A DNA stretch of 64,000 nt, taken from assembly GCF_009882915.1 (NCBI RefSeq), contig NZ_WTUW01000001.1:682357-746356 (forward strand), read 5' to 3'. The notes beneath the pieces were generated by a model. That model was not told the DNA's origin. It ran no database searches and saw nothing but the letters and a program-made list of their open reading frames with translations. Both the position numbers and the translations under genes were made by a program. Of the stretch, positions 17,806 through 27,921 are shown in pieces; positions within the stretch are counted from its first letter, which is position 1; every line of letters starts with the position of its first letter. The stretch is from Sneathiella litorea. Its GTDB lineage: Bacteria; Pseudomonadota; Alphaproteobacteria; Sneathiellales; Sneathiellaceae.

Positions 17806-19545
17806 ATGGACAACCAGATCAACGAAGTAACGATTGTCGGAGGCGGAACAGCGGGATGGCTTACGGCCGCCTTTTTTGTCCGCTTCATGAATCTGCGCAA
17901 CAAAGAAAACCCGACCAAGGTAACCCTTATCGAATCACCGAATGTGCCTACCATCGGCGTGGGCGAAGCGACAGTGCCGACAATGCCGGCGTTACTGAAA
18001 AGCCTCGGGATTTCTGAGAAAGAATTTTTTATACGGTGTAATGCCTCCTTCAAGCTTGGGGTGCGCTTTACCAACTGGAACCATGATGAAAAGGGACGGA
18101 GCACCTCCTTTATTCATCCGTTTGAAGCTATCCGAACACAGCTTGGCGGCCAAAATCCGGCATATCATTTCCATAAGTACGGCGGCCCCCCGGGCCGTGA
18201 AAACCTCGATGATTGCATGGCGTTCAGCGGATCCGCCATCAAGGCGAAACTTGGCCCCAAATTGCTGACCCATGGGGATTTCGACACCAGGTTGAATTAT
18301 GCCTATCATCTGGATGCCGGAAAATTTGCAGAGTTCCTGCGGGAGATATCAATCGAACGTGGTGTAAATCATGTCCTTGATGACGTCGAGGAAGTGGAGC
18401 AGGACGAGCGCGGATACATTTCTGCCCTTAAATTACAGCGGCAGGGTCGCCGACCTGTAGAACTGGTGATCGATTGCACCGGGTTTAAAGGTGTCATTAT
18501 AAATCAGGTGCTTGGCGTTCCCTTTAAGGATTACAGCAAATATCTTCTGAATAATCGGGCGCTGGCCGTTCAAGTTCCCCACCAGGATGTCCGCCAGATT
18601 GAGCCATGTACAAACTCGACCGCATTGGGCGCTGGTTGGACCTGGCGGGTCCCGCTTTATAACCGGATCGGTACCGGCTATGTTTTTTCCAGTCATTTCC
18701 GTTCTGATGAAGAGGCTCGCGATGAGTTTCTCAAGCATCTAGGGGATGATGCCAAAGATGCCGACCCCCGCGTCATCCCCGTCCGTATTGGCCGAATGGA
18801 ACGGGCGTGGGAGAAGAACTGTATCGCGATCGGACTTTCCGCCGGCTTTATTGAACCGCTGGAGTCAACTGCGATCTATATGATTGAGAATTTTGTAAAA
18901 CTTCTTTTGATTAACTTCCCGGATAAAAGCTTCGCGCCTATCCTCGCCAAACGGTTCAATGAGACAACCGAAAAGATGATGCAAGCCATTCGGGATTTCA
19001 TCATCCTGCACTATTGCACGAATAATCGCGAGGACAGCGAATACTGGCGGGTGGCCCGCGAGGAAATGGAGGTTCCGGACAGTGTTAAGGAACTTCTCGA
19101 CGAATACCGACACACCTTACCGATTAACACAGATTTTGATGGCGTATATCTGTTTAACTACTTCAGCTATAATGTCATTCTTTTCGCTAAAGGGTATTTA
19201 AAGGATATTCGTTACCCGGCTGAACGATTTATTGACCGAAAAGACTGGGAACAACGGATGGCTGACTTCATCCGGTATGAACAAAAACAACTTGCCGGAT
19301 TACCCAATCATTATGAATTGCTCCGGAAAATACGGGGGGAGGATGAGGTCGCAACGCCGCAGGGAGGCTTTACTTTTGGTGGCGTTAATGGACCTGTCTT
19401 CGGAAGCCAGCCCAGCAATTATCAAATGCCGCAAGCGACAGTGCAAATAGGCGCTTCACAAATAAAGCCAAGCATCAAATTTGCCTTGAAGAAAGACGAG
19501 AAAGAAATGGAAAAGGACGACCTCTCCGGCTCTCATATCCTCTAA
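17806..19545 (+). CDS. flavin-dependent tryptophan halogenase family protein
   Basis: About 579 residues. Motifs of the PrnA/RebH halogenase family are intact: FAD loop GGGTAGW (12-18), the catalytic Lys in SFKLGVRF (Lys83, aligned with Lys79 of PrnA), WTWRVP (278-283, the family WxWxIP with Val) and SAGFIEPLESTAIY. It uses reduced flavin and halide to halogenate an aromatic substrate, presumably with a separate flavin reductase. ATG 17806 is preferred over GTG 17791 because a run of six G sits 8 bases upstream. About 75 residues after the catalytic core form a low-complexity Gly/Gln/Lys-rich tail. No biosynthetic neighbours are present, and substrate specificity is unknown. Confidence 0.88.
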   Translation: MDNQINEVTIVGGGTAGWLTAAFFVRFMNLRNKENPTKVTLIESPNVPTIGVGEATVPTMPALLKSLGISEKEFFIRCNASFKLGVRFTNWNHDEKGRSTSFIHPFEAIRTQLGGQNPAYHFHKYGGPPGRENLDDCMAFSGSAIKAKLGPKLLTHGDFDTRLNYAYHLDAGKFAEFLREISIERGVNHVLDDVEEVEQDERGYISALKLQRQGRRPVELVIDCTGFKGVIINQVLGVPFKDYSKYLLNNRALAVQVPHQDVRQIEPCTNSTALGAGWTWRVPLYNRIGTGYVFSSHFRSDEEARDEFLKHLGDDAKDADPRVIPVRIGRMERAWEKNCIAIGLSAGFIEPLESTAIYMIENFVKLLLINFPDKSFAPILAKRFNETTEKMMQAIRDFIILHYCTNNREDSEYWRVAREEMEVPDSVKELLDEYRHTLPINTDFDGVYLFNYFSYNVILFAKGYLKDIRYPAERFIDRKDWEQRMADFIRYEQKQLAGLPNHYELLRKIRGEDEVATPQGGFTFGGVNGPVFGSQPSNYQMPQATVQIGASQIKPSIKFALKKDEKEMEKDDLSGSHIL

Positions 19546-19633
19546 ACAAAGCCTCATTCCTGAAAGCAGTTGGCGATAGGCATCTTATCGCGTAAAGTCG
19601 CCAGCCGCCCTTGGTTATCCTACGGAAGTCGTC

Positions 19634-20548
19634 ATGTCCCCTACTAAGTCACTGCCGGGTCAAGCGTCAAATTTGCGCGCCTATTTGCTCCTTACTCTCA
19701 CGACAACATGCTGGGGAATGAATGCCATTTTGGGTCGCCTTGCCGTCGGGAACATTTCGCCAATGGCGCTGGTTTGTTTACGCTGGTTACTCGTTGTCGT
19801 TATACTGTCCCTTGTCGCGCATCGACATCTTCGTCGTGACTGGCCTATTCTTAAAAAGCATTTCGGCTATATGCTTGCAATGGGAGCCTTCGGCTACACC
19901 GGCTTTAATATGCTATTTTATCTCGCCGCCCATTCAACAACGGCTGTCAACATTGGAATTATTCAGGGATCTATTCCTGTTTTCGTTCTGATAGGCGCCT
20001 TTCTAATCTTTCAAACCAAGGTTTCCTTACTTCAGTATATTGGCGTGGCAGTGACGATCATCGGGGTGGGGATTGTCGCATCGGGTGGCTCCTTTGCGCG
20101 CCTCGCCAGATTTGAGATTAATGAAGGGGACGCCCTGATGCTGGCAGCCTGCGTCCTGTATTCCGGCTACACGGTAGCGCTTCGCTACCGACCAGACATA
20201 TCAACGCTATCCTTTCTCTATGTTATGGCGACCGCTGCGTTCTTTACGTCCCTTCCGTTTATTTTTGTTGAAATCGAAATGGGGTATTTCCTGGCGCCGA
20301 CGGTCAATGGCTGGATTATCGTTGCTATCGCGGCTCTCTTTCCGTCTATCGTCGCACAAATATCCTTTATGAACGGCGTAAGCATACTAGGGCCCGGGCG
20401 TGCCGGTATTTTTGTCAATCTCGTGCCAATTTTCGCATCAATTTTCGCGGTTACGCTGCTCGATGAGCCATTCGAGATATTCCACGGCGTGGCGCTAGTC
20501 CTCGTATTGTTCGGAATCTGGCTATCTGAACGGGGAAAACCAGCCTGA
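19634..20548 (+). CDS. DMT-superfamily transporter (EamA family)
   Basis: A 304-residue integral membrane protein with ten predicted hydrophobic helices arranged as two EamA repeats, the normal form for drug/metabolite exporters. The first repeat starts at LLTLTTTCWGMNAILGRLA and the second at EGDALMLAACVLYSGYTVAL. The C-terminal GPGRAGIFVNLVPIFASI is also typical. Substrate is unknown (amino acids or small metabolites are usual). It lies about 90 bases downstream of the halogenase on the same strand, so co-expression is possible. It converges on the SdhAF4 gene. Confidence 0.88.
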   Translation: MSPTKSLPGQASNLRAYLLLTLTTTCWGMNAILGRLAVGNISPMALVCLRWLLVVVILSLVAHRHLRRDWPILKKHFGYMLAMGAFGYTGFNMLFYLAAHSTTAVNIGIIQGSIPVFVLIGAFLIFQTKVSLLQYIGVAVTIIGVGIVASGGSFARLARFEINEGDALMLAACVLYSGYTVALRYRPDISTLSFLYVMATAAFFTSLPFIFVEIEMGYFLAPTVNGWIIVAIAALFPSIVAQISFMNGVSILGPGRAGIFVNLVPIFASIFAVTLLDEPFEIFHGVALVLVLFGIWLSERGKPA

Positions 20549-20560
20549 CAGTTTCAGCTA

Positions 20561-20719
20561 TCAGAAATCGCTAACAATGCCTTTACGTTCCCAATCACCA
20601 TAGCGTGTCGGCTCTAAGCCGGAGGGACCACCAATTTCGCCCGTTGCCTGCTTTTGCTTGATAGCGGGTTCCTTCTTGTCTTTCTTCACGGAATCGCTAT
20701 CCGTCTTTTTTTCTGTCAT
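20561..20719 (-). CDS. SdhAF4-type succinate dehydrogenase assembly factor (DUF1674)
   Basis: A 52-residue protein. The N-terminal half is charged and Lys-rich. The C-terminal half carries the DUF1674 signature: [18 protein letters not shown] ending in SDF at the stop. In mitochondria the homologue Sdh8/SDHAF4 binds flavinylated SdhA and aids its assembly; bacterial members are presumed similar. It starts at ATG 20719 and is transcribed alone, between the DMT transporter and rsmB, convergent with the former and divergent from the latter. No sdh genes are in the window. Confidence 0.88.
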   Translation of the reverse strand: MTEKKTDSDSVKKDKKEPAIKQKQATGEIGGPSGLEPTRYGDWERKGIVSDF

Positions 20720-20829
20720 CTGCTTGATTAATCCAAAATACTGTTAAGGTTGGAATACATTTGCTTCCTCTTGCCAGTATTTCTGATGCGTCTATAGACC
20801 GCAAGGCAAATTTCCGCTAGAAGCCGCAC

Positions 20830-22116
20830 ATGACAAAATCGTCCGCCAACTCCCGTGCTGCCGCCGTTCGGCTTCTCATACGTGTGCTTCAGAAACAGCA
20901 GCCACTGGAAGACGCACTTGATCCTGTATTACAAGGCTTTCCGGCACGAGACCGGGCCCTGACCCGGGCCATTACATCAACAACATTGCGCCACCTTGGT
21001 GTTATCGATGCCCTTATCGACAAGATGCTGGATCGACCTTTACCTGAAAAGGCGCAGGAAATTCGCCATATCCTGCGGATCGGGATCACGCAAATACTCT
21101 ATTTGAACATCCCTTCCCATGCGGCGGTGCATGATACGGTCGCGCTTGTACCGGATCGAAGCAAACATAAAGGGCTGGTAAACGCACTCCTTCGACGCAT
21201 CGACCGACAGGGCGAAAAACTGCTGGCGAAAATTGATATCCCGAGAGTCAATACACCTGCCTGGCTATGGGAATCATGGGTGAGACATTATGGTGACGAA
21301 ACGGCGCGCCTGATTGCAAAGGCACATTTAACCGAAGCGTCGCTTGATATTTCCGTAAAAACAGATCCCGGAAAATGGGAAGCGGAACTTAACTCAGAGT
21401 TGCTACCGACAGGGACTCTTCGCCGGGCAACGATTACAACACTAAACGAGCTTCCTGGTTACGATGACGGCGAGTGGTGGGTGCAAGATGCGGCCGCAGC
21501 CTTGCCAGCAAAGCTTCTTGGCGATATTTCTGGCAAACTGATCATTGATCTTTGTGCTGCTCCTGGCGGCAAAACCGCACAGCTCGCCGCCGCAGGCGCA
21601 AAGGTCATTGCTCTTGACCGATCGAAAAATCGGTTGAAACGCCTGACTGAGAATATGGAGCGCCTCCGCTTGCCGGTCATAGTGGATGTGGGCGATGCTG
21701 AGAGTTTCGTGCCAGATCAGCAACCTGACGGCATTTTGCTGGATGCTCCCTGCTCCAGCACTGGAACCCTCCGCCGCCATCCTGATGTCGCCTATCTCAA
21801 ATCCCAGGCCGATGTCGAAAAACTGAGCGGGCTGCAAGCTCGCCTTCTGGACAATTCAGCGCAAATGCTCAAAACCGGCGGACTTCTGGTTTACAGTGTC
21901 TGTTCGCTGCAGCCGGAGGAAGGAGAGGCGCAAGTCGCGGCTTTTCTTGAGCGTAACCCACTATTCGTAAGGGAAGCGATCAAGGCGGAAGAAATCGGTG
22001 GTGCTGGCGACCTCATTAATTCTGAAGGTGATCTTCGCTCTCTGCCCTTTCATCTTGGCGGCATGGATGGATTTTACGCAGCACGCCTTAGAAAAATATC
22101 TACCTCCTCCGCTTGA
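20830..22116 (+). CDS. rsmB: 16S rRNA (cytosine-967-C5)-methyltransferase
   Basis: A 428-residue Fmu/RsmB enzyme. The N-terminal 130 residues form the NusB-like RNA-binding domain, with ARAAAVRLLIRVL at the start and HAAVHDTVALVP. The methyltransferase domain has SAM motif I (IDLCAAPGGKTAQLA), motif IV DAPCSSTGTLRRHPD with the resolving Cys, and motif VI YSVCSLQPEEGE, where the nucleophile Cys lies in VCS rather than the more common TCS. It begins a run rsmB - rpe - heparinase that normally leads to purH. Confidence 0.93.
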   Translation: MTKSSANSRAAAVRLLIRVLQKQQPLEDALDPVLQGFPARDRALTRAITSTTLRHLGVIDALIDKMLDRPLPEKAQEIRHILRIGITQILYLNIPSHAAVHDTVALVPDRSKHKGLVNALLRRIDRQGEKLLAKIDIPRVNTPAWLWESWVRHYGDETARLIAKAHLTEASLDISVKTDPGKWEAELNSELLPTGTLRRATITTLNELPGYDDGEWWVQDAAAALPAKLLGDISGKLIIDLCAAPGGKTAQLAAAGAKVIALDRSKNRLKRLTENMERLRLPVIVDVGDAESFVPDQQPDGILLDAPCSSTGTLRRHPDVAYLKSQADVEKLSGLQARLLDNSAQMLKTGGLLVYSVCSLQPEEGEAQVAAFLERNPLFVREAIKAEEIGGAGDLINSEGDLRSLPFHLGGMDGFYAARLRKISTSSA

Positions 22117-22193
22117 GCACCCTATTTGGTCATGGTAAAGACATGGTGTAACTTGCACCATGGTTGCAGAAATTTTGGTTTGAAGGACCCCTA

Positions 22194-22859
22194 ATGCGTA
22201 AACCGGTCAGAATAGCCCCGTCCATCCTTGCCGCCGATTTCGCGAAACTCGGCGAAGAAGTAAGTAATATTACAAAAGCCGGAGCTGATTTTATCCATGT
22301 CGATGTCATGGATGGCCATTTCGTTCCAAATATCAGCTTTGGCCCTGCGGTGACCAAGTCCGTGCGAGGCTATACCGATATTCCGTTTGATTGCCATCTG
22401 ATGATCACGCCGGTTGATCCCTTTATTGAGGAATTTGTCGACGCAGGCGCAAATATCATCACCTTGCATCAGGAAGCGGGCCCGCATCTTCACCGCAGTC
22501 TCCAGTTGATCAAATCCCACGGCGTGAAGGCCGGCGTTTCACTGAACCCGTCAACACCTGCCTCCACGCTTGAGCATGTGATGGATGAGGTGGACCTCAT
22601 TCTGGTGATGAGCGTAAATCCCGGCTTCGGCGGACAGAAATTCATTCCGTCCCAACTCGATAAAATCCGGACTATTCGCGACATGATTGACGCCTCGGGC
22701 CGGGATATCGACCTCGAAGTAGATGGCGGAATTAACGCGGAAACGGCCCCGAAGGTGATCGAAGCCGGTGCTGATCTTCTGGTTGCAGGCAGCGCGGCTT
22801 TCAAGGGCGGGCCGGAACAATATGCCGCAAATATTAATGCGGTGCTGGGACGGACATGA
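22194..22859 (+). CDS. rpe: ribulose-phosphate 3-epimerase
   Basis: A 221-residue TIM-barrel enzyme interconverting ribulose-5-phosphate and xylulose-5-phosphate. It has [10 protein letters not shown], the metal-binding [34 protein letters not shown] and the second metal Asp in [11 protein letters not shown] 22194 is preceded by GAAGGA at 7 bases; a TTG upstream in frame is rejected. Its stop overlaps the heparinase start (ATGA). Confidence 0.95.
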   Translation: MRKPVRIAPSILAADFAKLGEEVSNITKAGADFIHVDVMDGHFVPNISFGPAVTKSVRGYTDIPFDCHLMITPVDPFIEEFVDAGANIITLHQEAGPHLHRSLQLIKSHGVKAGVSLNPSTPASTLEHVMDEVDLILVMSVNPGFGGQKFIPSQLDKIRTIRDMIDASGRDIDLEVDGGINAETAPKVIEAGADLLVAGSAAFKGGPEQYAANINAVLGRT

Positions 22860-24508
22860 GCAAAGCGGCGATAGTTCCTGCGAAAGGAGGCTTACCGTCG
22901 CGGCGACTGATTTCCGATGTAATTTATGCAAGCGGCGCCTATCAGGCATTACTGAAAAGCCGCGTTCCAAAGCGGCTCATCCATACGCCTGTGGATGTTT
23001 TCCCTGGTAATGGAGAGCGGGCGGATAAAATATACCAAAGCCATTTCGAGTTTGCCGGTTTCAGCCTTGAACAGGATGATCAGGAACCCTGGCAAGCGGA
23101 AGGAATGCCCCTCGTCTGGCATAAGGAGTTGCATGAGTTCGGCTGGCTCCGGGATTTTTCAGCAAATGGAACCGAGGCGGCACGGCACCATTCCCGCGCC
23201 CTGATCCTTTCCTGGATTGATCATTTTGCCGTCTATCGTCCCTATGTCTGGGATGAAGATGTCCTCGCGCGGCGTCTGGTCGCCTGGTTCTGCTATGGCC
23301 AGTTTCTCCTTGAAAATGAGGAAGGCGAGTTCAATTATAAATTTCTGCGGGCCGCCCGCCGCCAGTATATCCATTTGAGCCGGATCGCAAAAAACAAGCC
23401 ACAAGGCGAAGACAGAGTGGCGAGCTGGCAAGCACTTCTATATGGCGCACTTTGCTTTCCCGATATGGTAAAGAACAGTGGAAAGTATCTGTCCTCACTT
23501 GAAACAGAACTCAATCGCGTCGTCCTTGCCGATGGTTGTCATATCAGCCGCAACCCGGAACGCCATTTGACCCTGCTGGGGGATCTTATCGGCATCCGCA
23601 ATACGTTAATGGCGGCCAATGAAATGGTACCGGTCGCAATCAACAATGCCATCGATCGGCTGGCTCCGGCAATCCGCTTTTTCCAGCATGGCGATGGCTG
23701 TCTCGCACTCTTTAATGGCGGCCTCAAGCTGCCGGAAGGATATTGCGACAACCTTCTCGCTCTCTCAGATGCAACAGGCCGCGCACCGCAGCGTTTCCCG
23801 CAAGGTGGGTTCGAGCGATTAAAGGCGGGACGTGCGCTCCTTATCCTGGAAAGCGGCGAAGGGGGCCGTTCGACCAACGATCAAACCCATGCCGGGCTGT
23901 TGAGTTTTGAGTTCAGCTATGGGCGGGAGCGATTGATTGTTAACTGCGGCGCCGTACGCGACCCGGACTCCGCCTGGGGCAAGGCACTCGCAGCAACGGC
24001 GGCGCATTCTACTCTCGGGTTTGACAATATCAACGCTGTGTTCCCGCCGCGCAACTCGTCCAGCGAGGAGCACAGCAAAGTCGTCCGCAATGAAGATGAC
24101 GGGAATACCTGGCTCGATCTGGAGAGCAAGAGTTATCTGGATACTGTCGGCGTACTCCATCGCCGCCGCCTGTATCTGGATGCAAGCGGCCTGGCTCTTC
24201 GGGGGGAGGATCAGATCATCCCGGAGCGAATGCCGCCTTCCGGCCGATCACATTTCAGCCTCCGTTTTCATTTGCATCCGGATTTAAGTATTTCACGAAG
24301 TGCCAGCGGGAAAAAAATCCTGATCCGTACGCCGAGCGGAACGGGCTGGAAGTTCCTGACCGCCGCGCCCCGTCTTTCACTTGAAGAAAGCGTCTATTGC
24401 AGCGAGCCCGGGGAGCGTCGTCATAATCAGCAGATTGTCATCACCGGCCAGCTCATCGATCAGGAACCAATCCTGATCAAATGGGCATTGACCCGTCTTT
24501 CAGACTAA
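22856..24508 (+). CDS. heparinase II/III family protein
   Basis: A 550-residue protein. The first 300 residues are alpha-helical (alginate-lyase-like toroid) and the rest is the heparinase II/III-like beta-domain, with [17 protein letters not shown] and HSTLGFDN as the best recognised pieces. The family eliminates uronic-acid-containing polysaccharides, but this conserved alphaproteobacterial member next to rsmB, rpe and purH has no proven substrate. No signal peptide is apparent, suggesting a cytoplasmic location. It overlaps rpe by 4 bases and ends 3 bases before the convergent sugar dehydrogenase gene. Confidence 0.88.
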   Translation: MSKAAIVPAKGGLPSRRLISDVIYASGAYQALLKSRVPKRLIHTPVDVFPGNGERADKIYQSHFEFAGFSLEQDDQEPWQAEGMPLVWHKELHEFGWLRDFSANGTEAARHHSRALILSWIDHFAVYRPYVWDEDVLARRLVAWFCYGQFLLENEEGEFNYKFLRAARRQYIHLSRIAKNKPQGEDRVASWQALLYGALCFPDMVKNSGKYLSSLETELNRVVLADGCHISRNPERHLTLLGDLIGIRNTLMAANEMVPVAINNAIDRLAPAIRFFQHGDGCLALFNGGLKLPEGYCDNLLALSDATGRAPQRFPQGGFERLKAGRALLILESGEGGRSTNDQTHAGLLSFEFSYGRERLIVNCGAVRDPDSAWGKALAATAAHSTLGFDNINAVFPPRNSSSEEHSKVVRNEDDGNTWLDLESKSYLDTVGVLHRRRLYLDASGLALRGEDQIIPERMPPSGRSHFSLRFHLHPDLSISRSASGKKILIRTPSGTGWKFLTAAPRLSLEESVYCSEPGERRHNQQIVITGQLIDQEPILIKWALTRLSD

Positions 24509-24511
24509 GAC

Positions 24512-25822
24512 CTAAAGCTGCCAGCGCTTGATGCTGGATGAAAATTCCGTATCACGCCAGATGCCCTTCACATCGGCAATCAACCCTTCCCCGCCCATCA
24601 TTTCTTCCAGCGCGGCAGGAGAAAGATCGCGGTAAACGGAATGGGCAACCGCCCCAACAATAGCGTCATAACCATTCAGGTTGGACAGGCTCTCAATAAG
24701 ATCAATATCAAGAAACTGTTGCGCCTCATCTTTGTCGGCAAGCGGATCATGTACATCGACCTCATGGCCATGTTCACGCAGCACACTGATGATATCGACA
24801 ACCTTGGTATTGCGAAGATCCGGCACATTCTCCTTGAACGTCACACCAAGAACAAGAATTTTGCTCTTACCGGTAAGTTGTTCATGGATGCTGTCCGCAA
24901 TGAACTTGCCCATATTCTCGTTAATACGCCGCCCAGTCAGGATCAGGTCGGCGAAATGACCGACTTCATTGGCTCGATGCGCAAGATAGAAAGGATCGAC
25001 GCCAATACAGTGGCCACCGACGAGCCCTGGCGTAAAATTCAGGAAGTTCCATTTCGTGCCTGCCGTTTCCAGTACATCATAGGCAGAAATGCCGAGTTTC
25101 TGGAAAATCATCGTCGCCTCATTAACGAACGCGATATTGATATCGCGTTGCGCGTTCTCGATCACTTTCGCCGCCTCGGCTGTCTTGATATTGCGCGCAC
25201 GATAGGTTCCGCCCGTTGTCGCCGCACCGTAAATATCAGCAAGGATGTCTGTTACTTCCTCTGTCTGGCCTGCAACAACCTTAATGATCTTGTCCACGGT
25301 ATGAATCTTGTCACCGGGGTTGATCCTCTCCGGCGAATAGCCGAGATAAAAATCTTCTCCCGACTTCATGCCGGAGGTTTCCTCTAAAATCGGGCCGCAA
25401 ACATCTTCGGTCACGCCCGGATAAACCGTGCTCTCAACCACAACGATCGCGCCTTTCTTGAGGACAGGCCCGACAGCCTTACAAGCCCCTTTCAGCGGGC
25501 TCAGATCAGGCTTGTCGTCGTCGTCCACGGGAGTCGGCACGGTTACGATATGAATATCCGCATCGCGCGTATCATTAATATCGGTCGTGAAGCGCACGCT
25601 GCTGGCCCGCAACGCAGGCGTATCGATCTCCATTGTCCGATCGTGGCCATGGCGAAGCTCCTCAACCCGACCGTCATTTACGTCAAAACCGATGACGTCA
25701 AAACTTCTCGCCAGCGCAACGGCAAGTGGGAGGCCCACGTATCCAAGGCCTACAATTGAAATTTTGGTTTTGCCGCTAACCTTATCGCGCCCTTGCAGGG
25801 CCGCCGGTGCTGTATTCGCCAT
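24512..25822 (-). CDS. nucleotide sugar dehydrogenase (TviB/WbpA-like)
   Basis: A 436-residue UDP-glucose/UDP-GlcNAc 6-dehydrogenase-type enzyme: two-step NAD-dependent oxidation of the sugar C6 to a uronic acid. The Rossmann motif is IVGLGYVGLPLAVALA, the middle domain has ESTVYPGVTED, and the catalytic Cys lies in GGHCIGVDPFYLAHRA. The C-terminal nucleotide-binding domain has LGVTFKENVPDLRNT. The GFDVNDGRVEELRHGHD segment resembles the TviB branch (UDP-GlcNAc to UDP-GlcNAcA), but substrate choice is not certain. It is on the minus strand, wedged between the heparinase gene and purH. It probably supplies an acidic sugar for the polysaccharide locus further right. Confidence 0.9.
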   Translation of the reverse strand: MANTAPAALQGRDKVSGKTKISIVGLGYVGLPLAVALARSFDVIGFDVNDGRVEELRHGHDRTMEIDTPALRASSVRFTTDINDTRDADIHIVTVPTPVDDDDKPDLSPLKGACKAVGPVLKKGAIVVVESTVYPGVTEDVCGPILEETSGMKSGEDFYLGYSPERINPGDKIHTVDKIIKVVAGQTEEVTDILADIYGAATTGGTYRARNIKTAEAAKVIENAQRDINIAFVNEATMIFQKLGISAYDVLETAGTKWNFLNFTPGLVGGHCIGVDPFYLAHRANEVGHFADLILTGRRINENMGKFIADSIHEQLTGKSKILVLGVTFKENVPDLRNTKVVDIISVLREHGHEVDVHDPLADKDEAQQFLDIDLIESLSNLNGYDAIVGAVAHSVYRDLSPAALEEMMGGEGLIADVKGIWRDTEFSSSIKRWQL

Positions 25823-25979
25823 AGGCTATTCTGTCCTGTAAAAATTGCGTCCGTAGTTGGTAACGCCGGGATATTAGTTTGTCCAAGTTTTTTTTTCGTT
25901 AAAAGGTTCCGCAAATTCCCGCTCCATGCTATAGGGCGCATACTCCCGCAATTTCTATTTCAAAGGATGTATTCCATCG

Positions 25980-27578
25980 ATGTCCCGCACCGATCTACAA
26001 CCTGTTTCCCGCGCCCTTATTTCTGTTTCGGATAAATCTGGCCTGGTTGATCTCGGCAAGGCGCTGGCGGCGCTTAATGTCGAAATTCTCTCTACTGGCG
26101 GCAGCGCCAAAATGCTGATGGAGGCGGGCGTCAAAGTGACAGAAGTCGCCGCGCACACCGGCTTTCCCGAAATGATGGACGGCCGTGTAAAAACTCTGCA
26201 TCCGACAATTCATGGCGGAATCCTGGCGCTTCGTGATAATCCGGATCACGCCAAGGCAATGACCGATCATAATATCGGCGGTATTGATCTGGTGGTTGTT
26301 AATCTCTATCCGTTCGAGGAAACGGTTGCTAAGGGCGCTGATTTCCATACCTGCATCGAGAATATCGATATCGGCGGCCCGGCCATGATCCGCTCCGCGG
26401 CGAAGAACTATGGCTTCGTCTCCGTTATTGTCGATACCGGTGATTATCAGGCGGTTATCAACGAATTAACGGAAACCGGCGGCAAGACAAGCATTGAACT
26501 TCGCAAGAAGCTGGCCGCCAAGGCCTATGCACGCACCGGCGCCTATGACGCGGCCATTTCCAACTGGTATGCCGCGCAGCTTGGCGAAACGTATCCTGAT
26601 CGCCTAGTCCTTGCCGGTACCCGTCAACAAGTCCTGCGCTATGGGGAAAACCCTCATCAGTCCGCCGCCTTTTATGCCAATGATGAAAAACGCATCGGCG
26701 TTGCTGCAGCCACGCAGATTCAGGGCAAGGAACTTTCCTACAATAACTTTAACGACACAGATGCCGCATTCGAGCTGGTCGCGGAATTCGATCCGAAAGT
26801 AAGCGGACCAGCCTGCGCCATCATCAAGCATGCCAATCCTTGCGGTGTCGCCATGGCGCCAACCCTTGCGGATGCTTATAAAGCGGCCTTTGCCTGCGAC
26901 ACCACCTCGGCCTTCGGTGGCATTATCGCTCTCAACCAACCATTGGATGCCGCAACGGCCAAGGAGATTGTCAAGATTTTCACCGAAGTTATTATTGCAC
27001 CAGATGCGGATGACGCGGCGAAAGAGATTATTGCAGCAAAGAAGAATCTCCGCTTACTGCTAACCGGTGGCTTGCCGAACCCAAGTATACCGGGTCAGAT
27101 GGTCAAATCACTGGCCAGCGGCTATCTCATCCAGGATCGTGACAATGCCCTGACTGCAAGCCCTGAACTTAAGGTCGTTACTAAACGCGCGCCAAGCGAT
27201 CAGGAAATGAAGGACCTTAAATTCGCCTTTACGGTCGCCAAGCATGTAAAATCGAACGCGATTGTCTATGTTCGGGACGGCGCGACTGTAGGCGTCGGTG
27301 CCGGGCAGATGAGCCGGGTTGATTCATCGAAGATCGCCGCCAGCAAATCTCTGGAAGCGGCTCAGAACGCGGGTGAGACAACAGCTTGGGCCAAAGGGTC
27401 GGTGGTTGCTTCCGATGCGTTCTTCCCCTTTGCGGACGGCCTGCTCGCCGCGGCAGAGGCGGGCGCAACAGCGGTGATCCAGCCCGGTGGCTCCATGCGT
27501 GATGATGAAGTGATTGCCGCCGCCGACGAAGCCGGGCTTGCCATGGTATTTACCGGCATGCGACATTTCCGCCATTAA
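25980..27578 (+). CDS. purH: bifunctional AICAR transformylase/IMP cyclohydrolase
   Basis: A 532-residue enzyme for the last two steps of de novo purine synthesis. The N-terminal MGS-like cyclohydrolase domain starts [18 protein letters not shown], contains [15 protein letters not shown] and [13 protein letters not shown], and the C-terminal transformylase has [13 protein letters not shown] and the catalytic KHANPCG. The C-terminal block [15 protein letters not shown] is intact. Length is normal. It is divergent from the sugar dehydrogenase across about 157 bases. Confidence 0.96.
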   Translation: MSRTDLQPVSRALISVSDKSGLVDLGKALAALNVEILSTGGSAKMLMEAGVKVTEVAAHTGFPEMMDGRVKTLHPTIHGGILALRDNPDHAKAMTDHNIGGIDLVVVNLYPFEETVAKGADFHTCIENIDIGGPAMIRSAAKNYGFVSVIVDTGDYQAVINELTETGGKTSIELRKKLAAKAYARTGAYDAAISNWYAAQLGETYPDRLVLAGTRQQVLRYGENPHQSAAFYANDEKRIGVAAATQIQGKELSYNNFNDTDAAFELVAEFDPKVSGPACAIIKHANPCGVAMAPTLADAYKAAFACDTTSAFGGIIALNQPLDAATAKEIVKIFTEVIIAPDADDAAKEIIAAKKNLRLLLTGGLPNPSIPGQMVKSLASGYLIQDRDNALTASPELKVVTKRAPSDQEMKDLKFAFTVAKHVKSNAIVYVRDGATVGVGAGQMSRVDSSKIAASKSLEAAQNAGETTAWAKGSVVASDAFFPFADGLLAAAEAGATAVIQPGGSMRDDEVIAAADEAGLAMVFTGMRHFRH

Positions 27579-27603
27579 GTTTTCTGGTTAGAGGAGCACG
27601 GCA

Positions 27604-27918
27604 ATGATTATTACCACAACCGGGTCCGTTGAGGGGCACGCCATCGCCTCTTACTTAGGTGTTGTTGGCGGTGAGGCGGTAATGGGGTCCAACTTTATCC
27701 GTGATTTTTTCGCGCGGGTGACCGATACGCTTGGCGGGCGGTCTAACGCCTACCAGAAGGAAATCCGGAATGCGCGCGCCCATGCGCTTAGCGATATGAA
27801 GGAAGAAGCCGCCGACATTGGTGCCGACGCCATTGTCGGGATCAGCCTTGATGTCGAGGTCATCGGCGATAGCATGTTGATGGTCACGGTTTCGGGAACG
27901 GCGGTCAAGCTGGCCTGA
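27604..27918 (+). CDS. YbjQ family protein (DUF74, heavy-metal-binding domain)
   Basis: A 104-residue protein of the YbjQ/UPF0145 family that forms pentamers in solved structures. Landmarks: ITTTGSVEGHAIASYLGVV, the central GGRSNAYQKEIRNARAHAL and ADIGADAIVGISLD. A clear GAGGAG ribosome site lies before the start. Function is unknown; a metal-binding label is historical. It is 25 bases after purH and ends 3 bases before a convergent gene. Confidence 0.9.
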   Translation: MIITTTGSVEGHAIASYLGVVGGEAVMGSNFIRDFFARVTDTLGGRSNAYQKEIRNARAHALSDMKEEAADIGADAIVGISLDVEVIGDSMLMVTVSGTAVKLA

Positions 27919-27921
27919 TCG

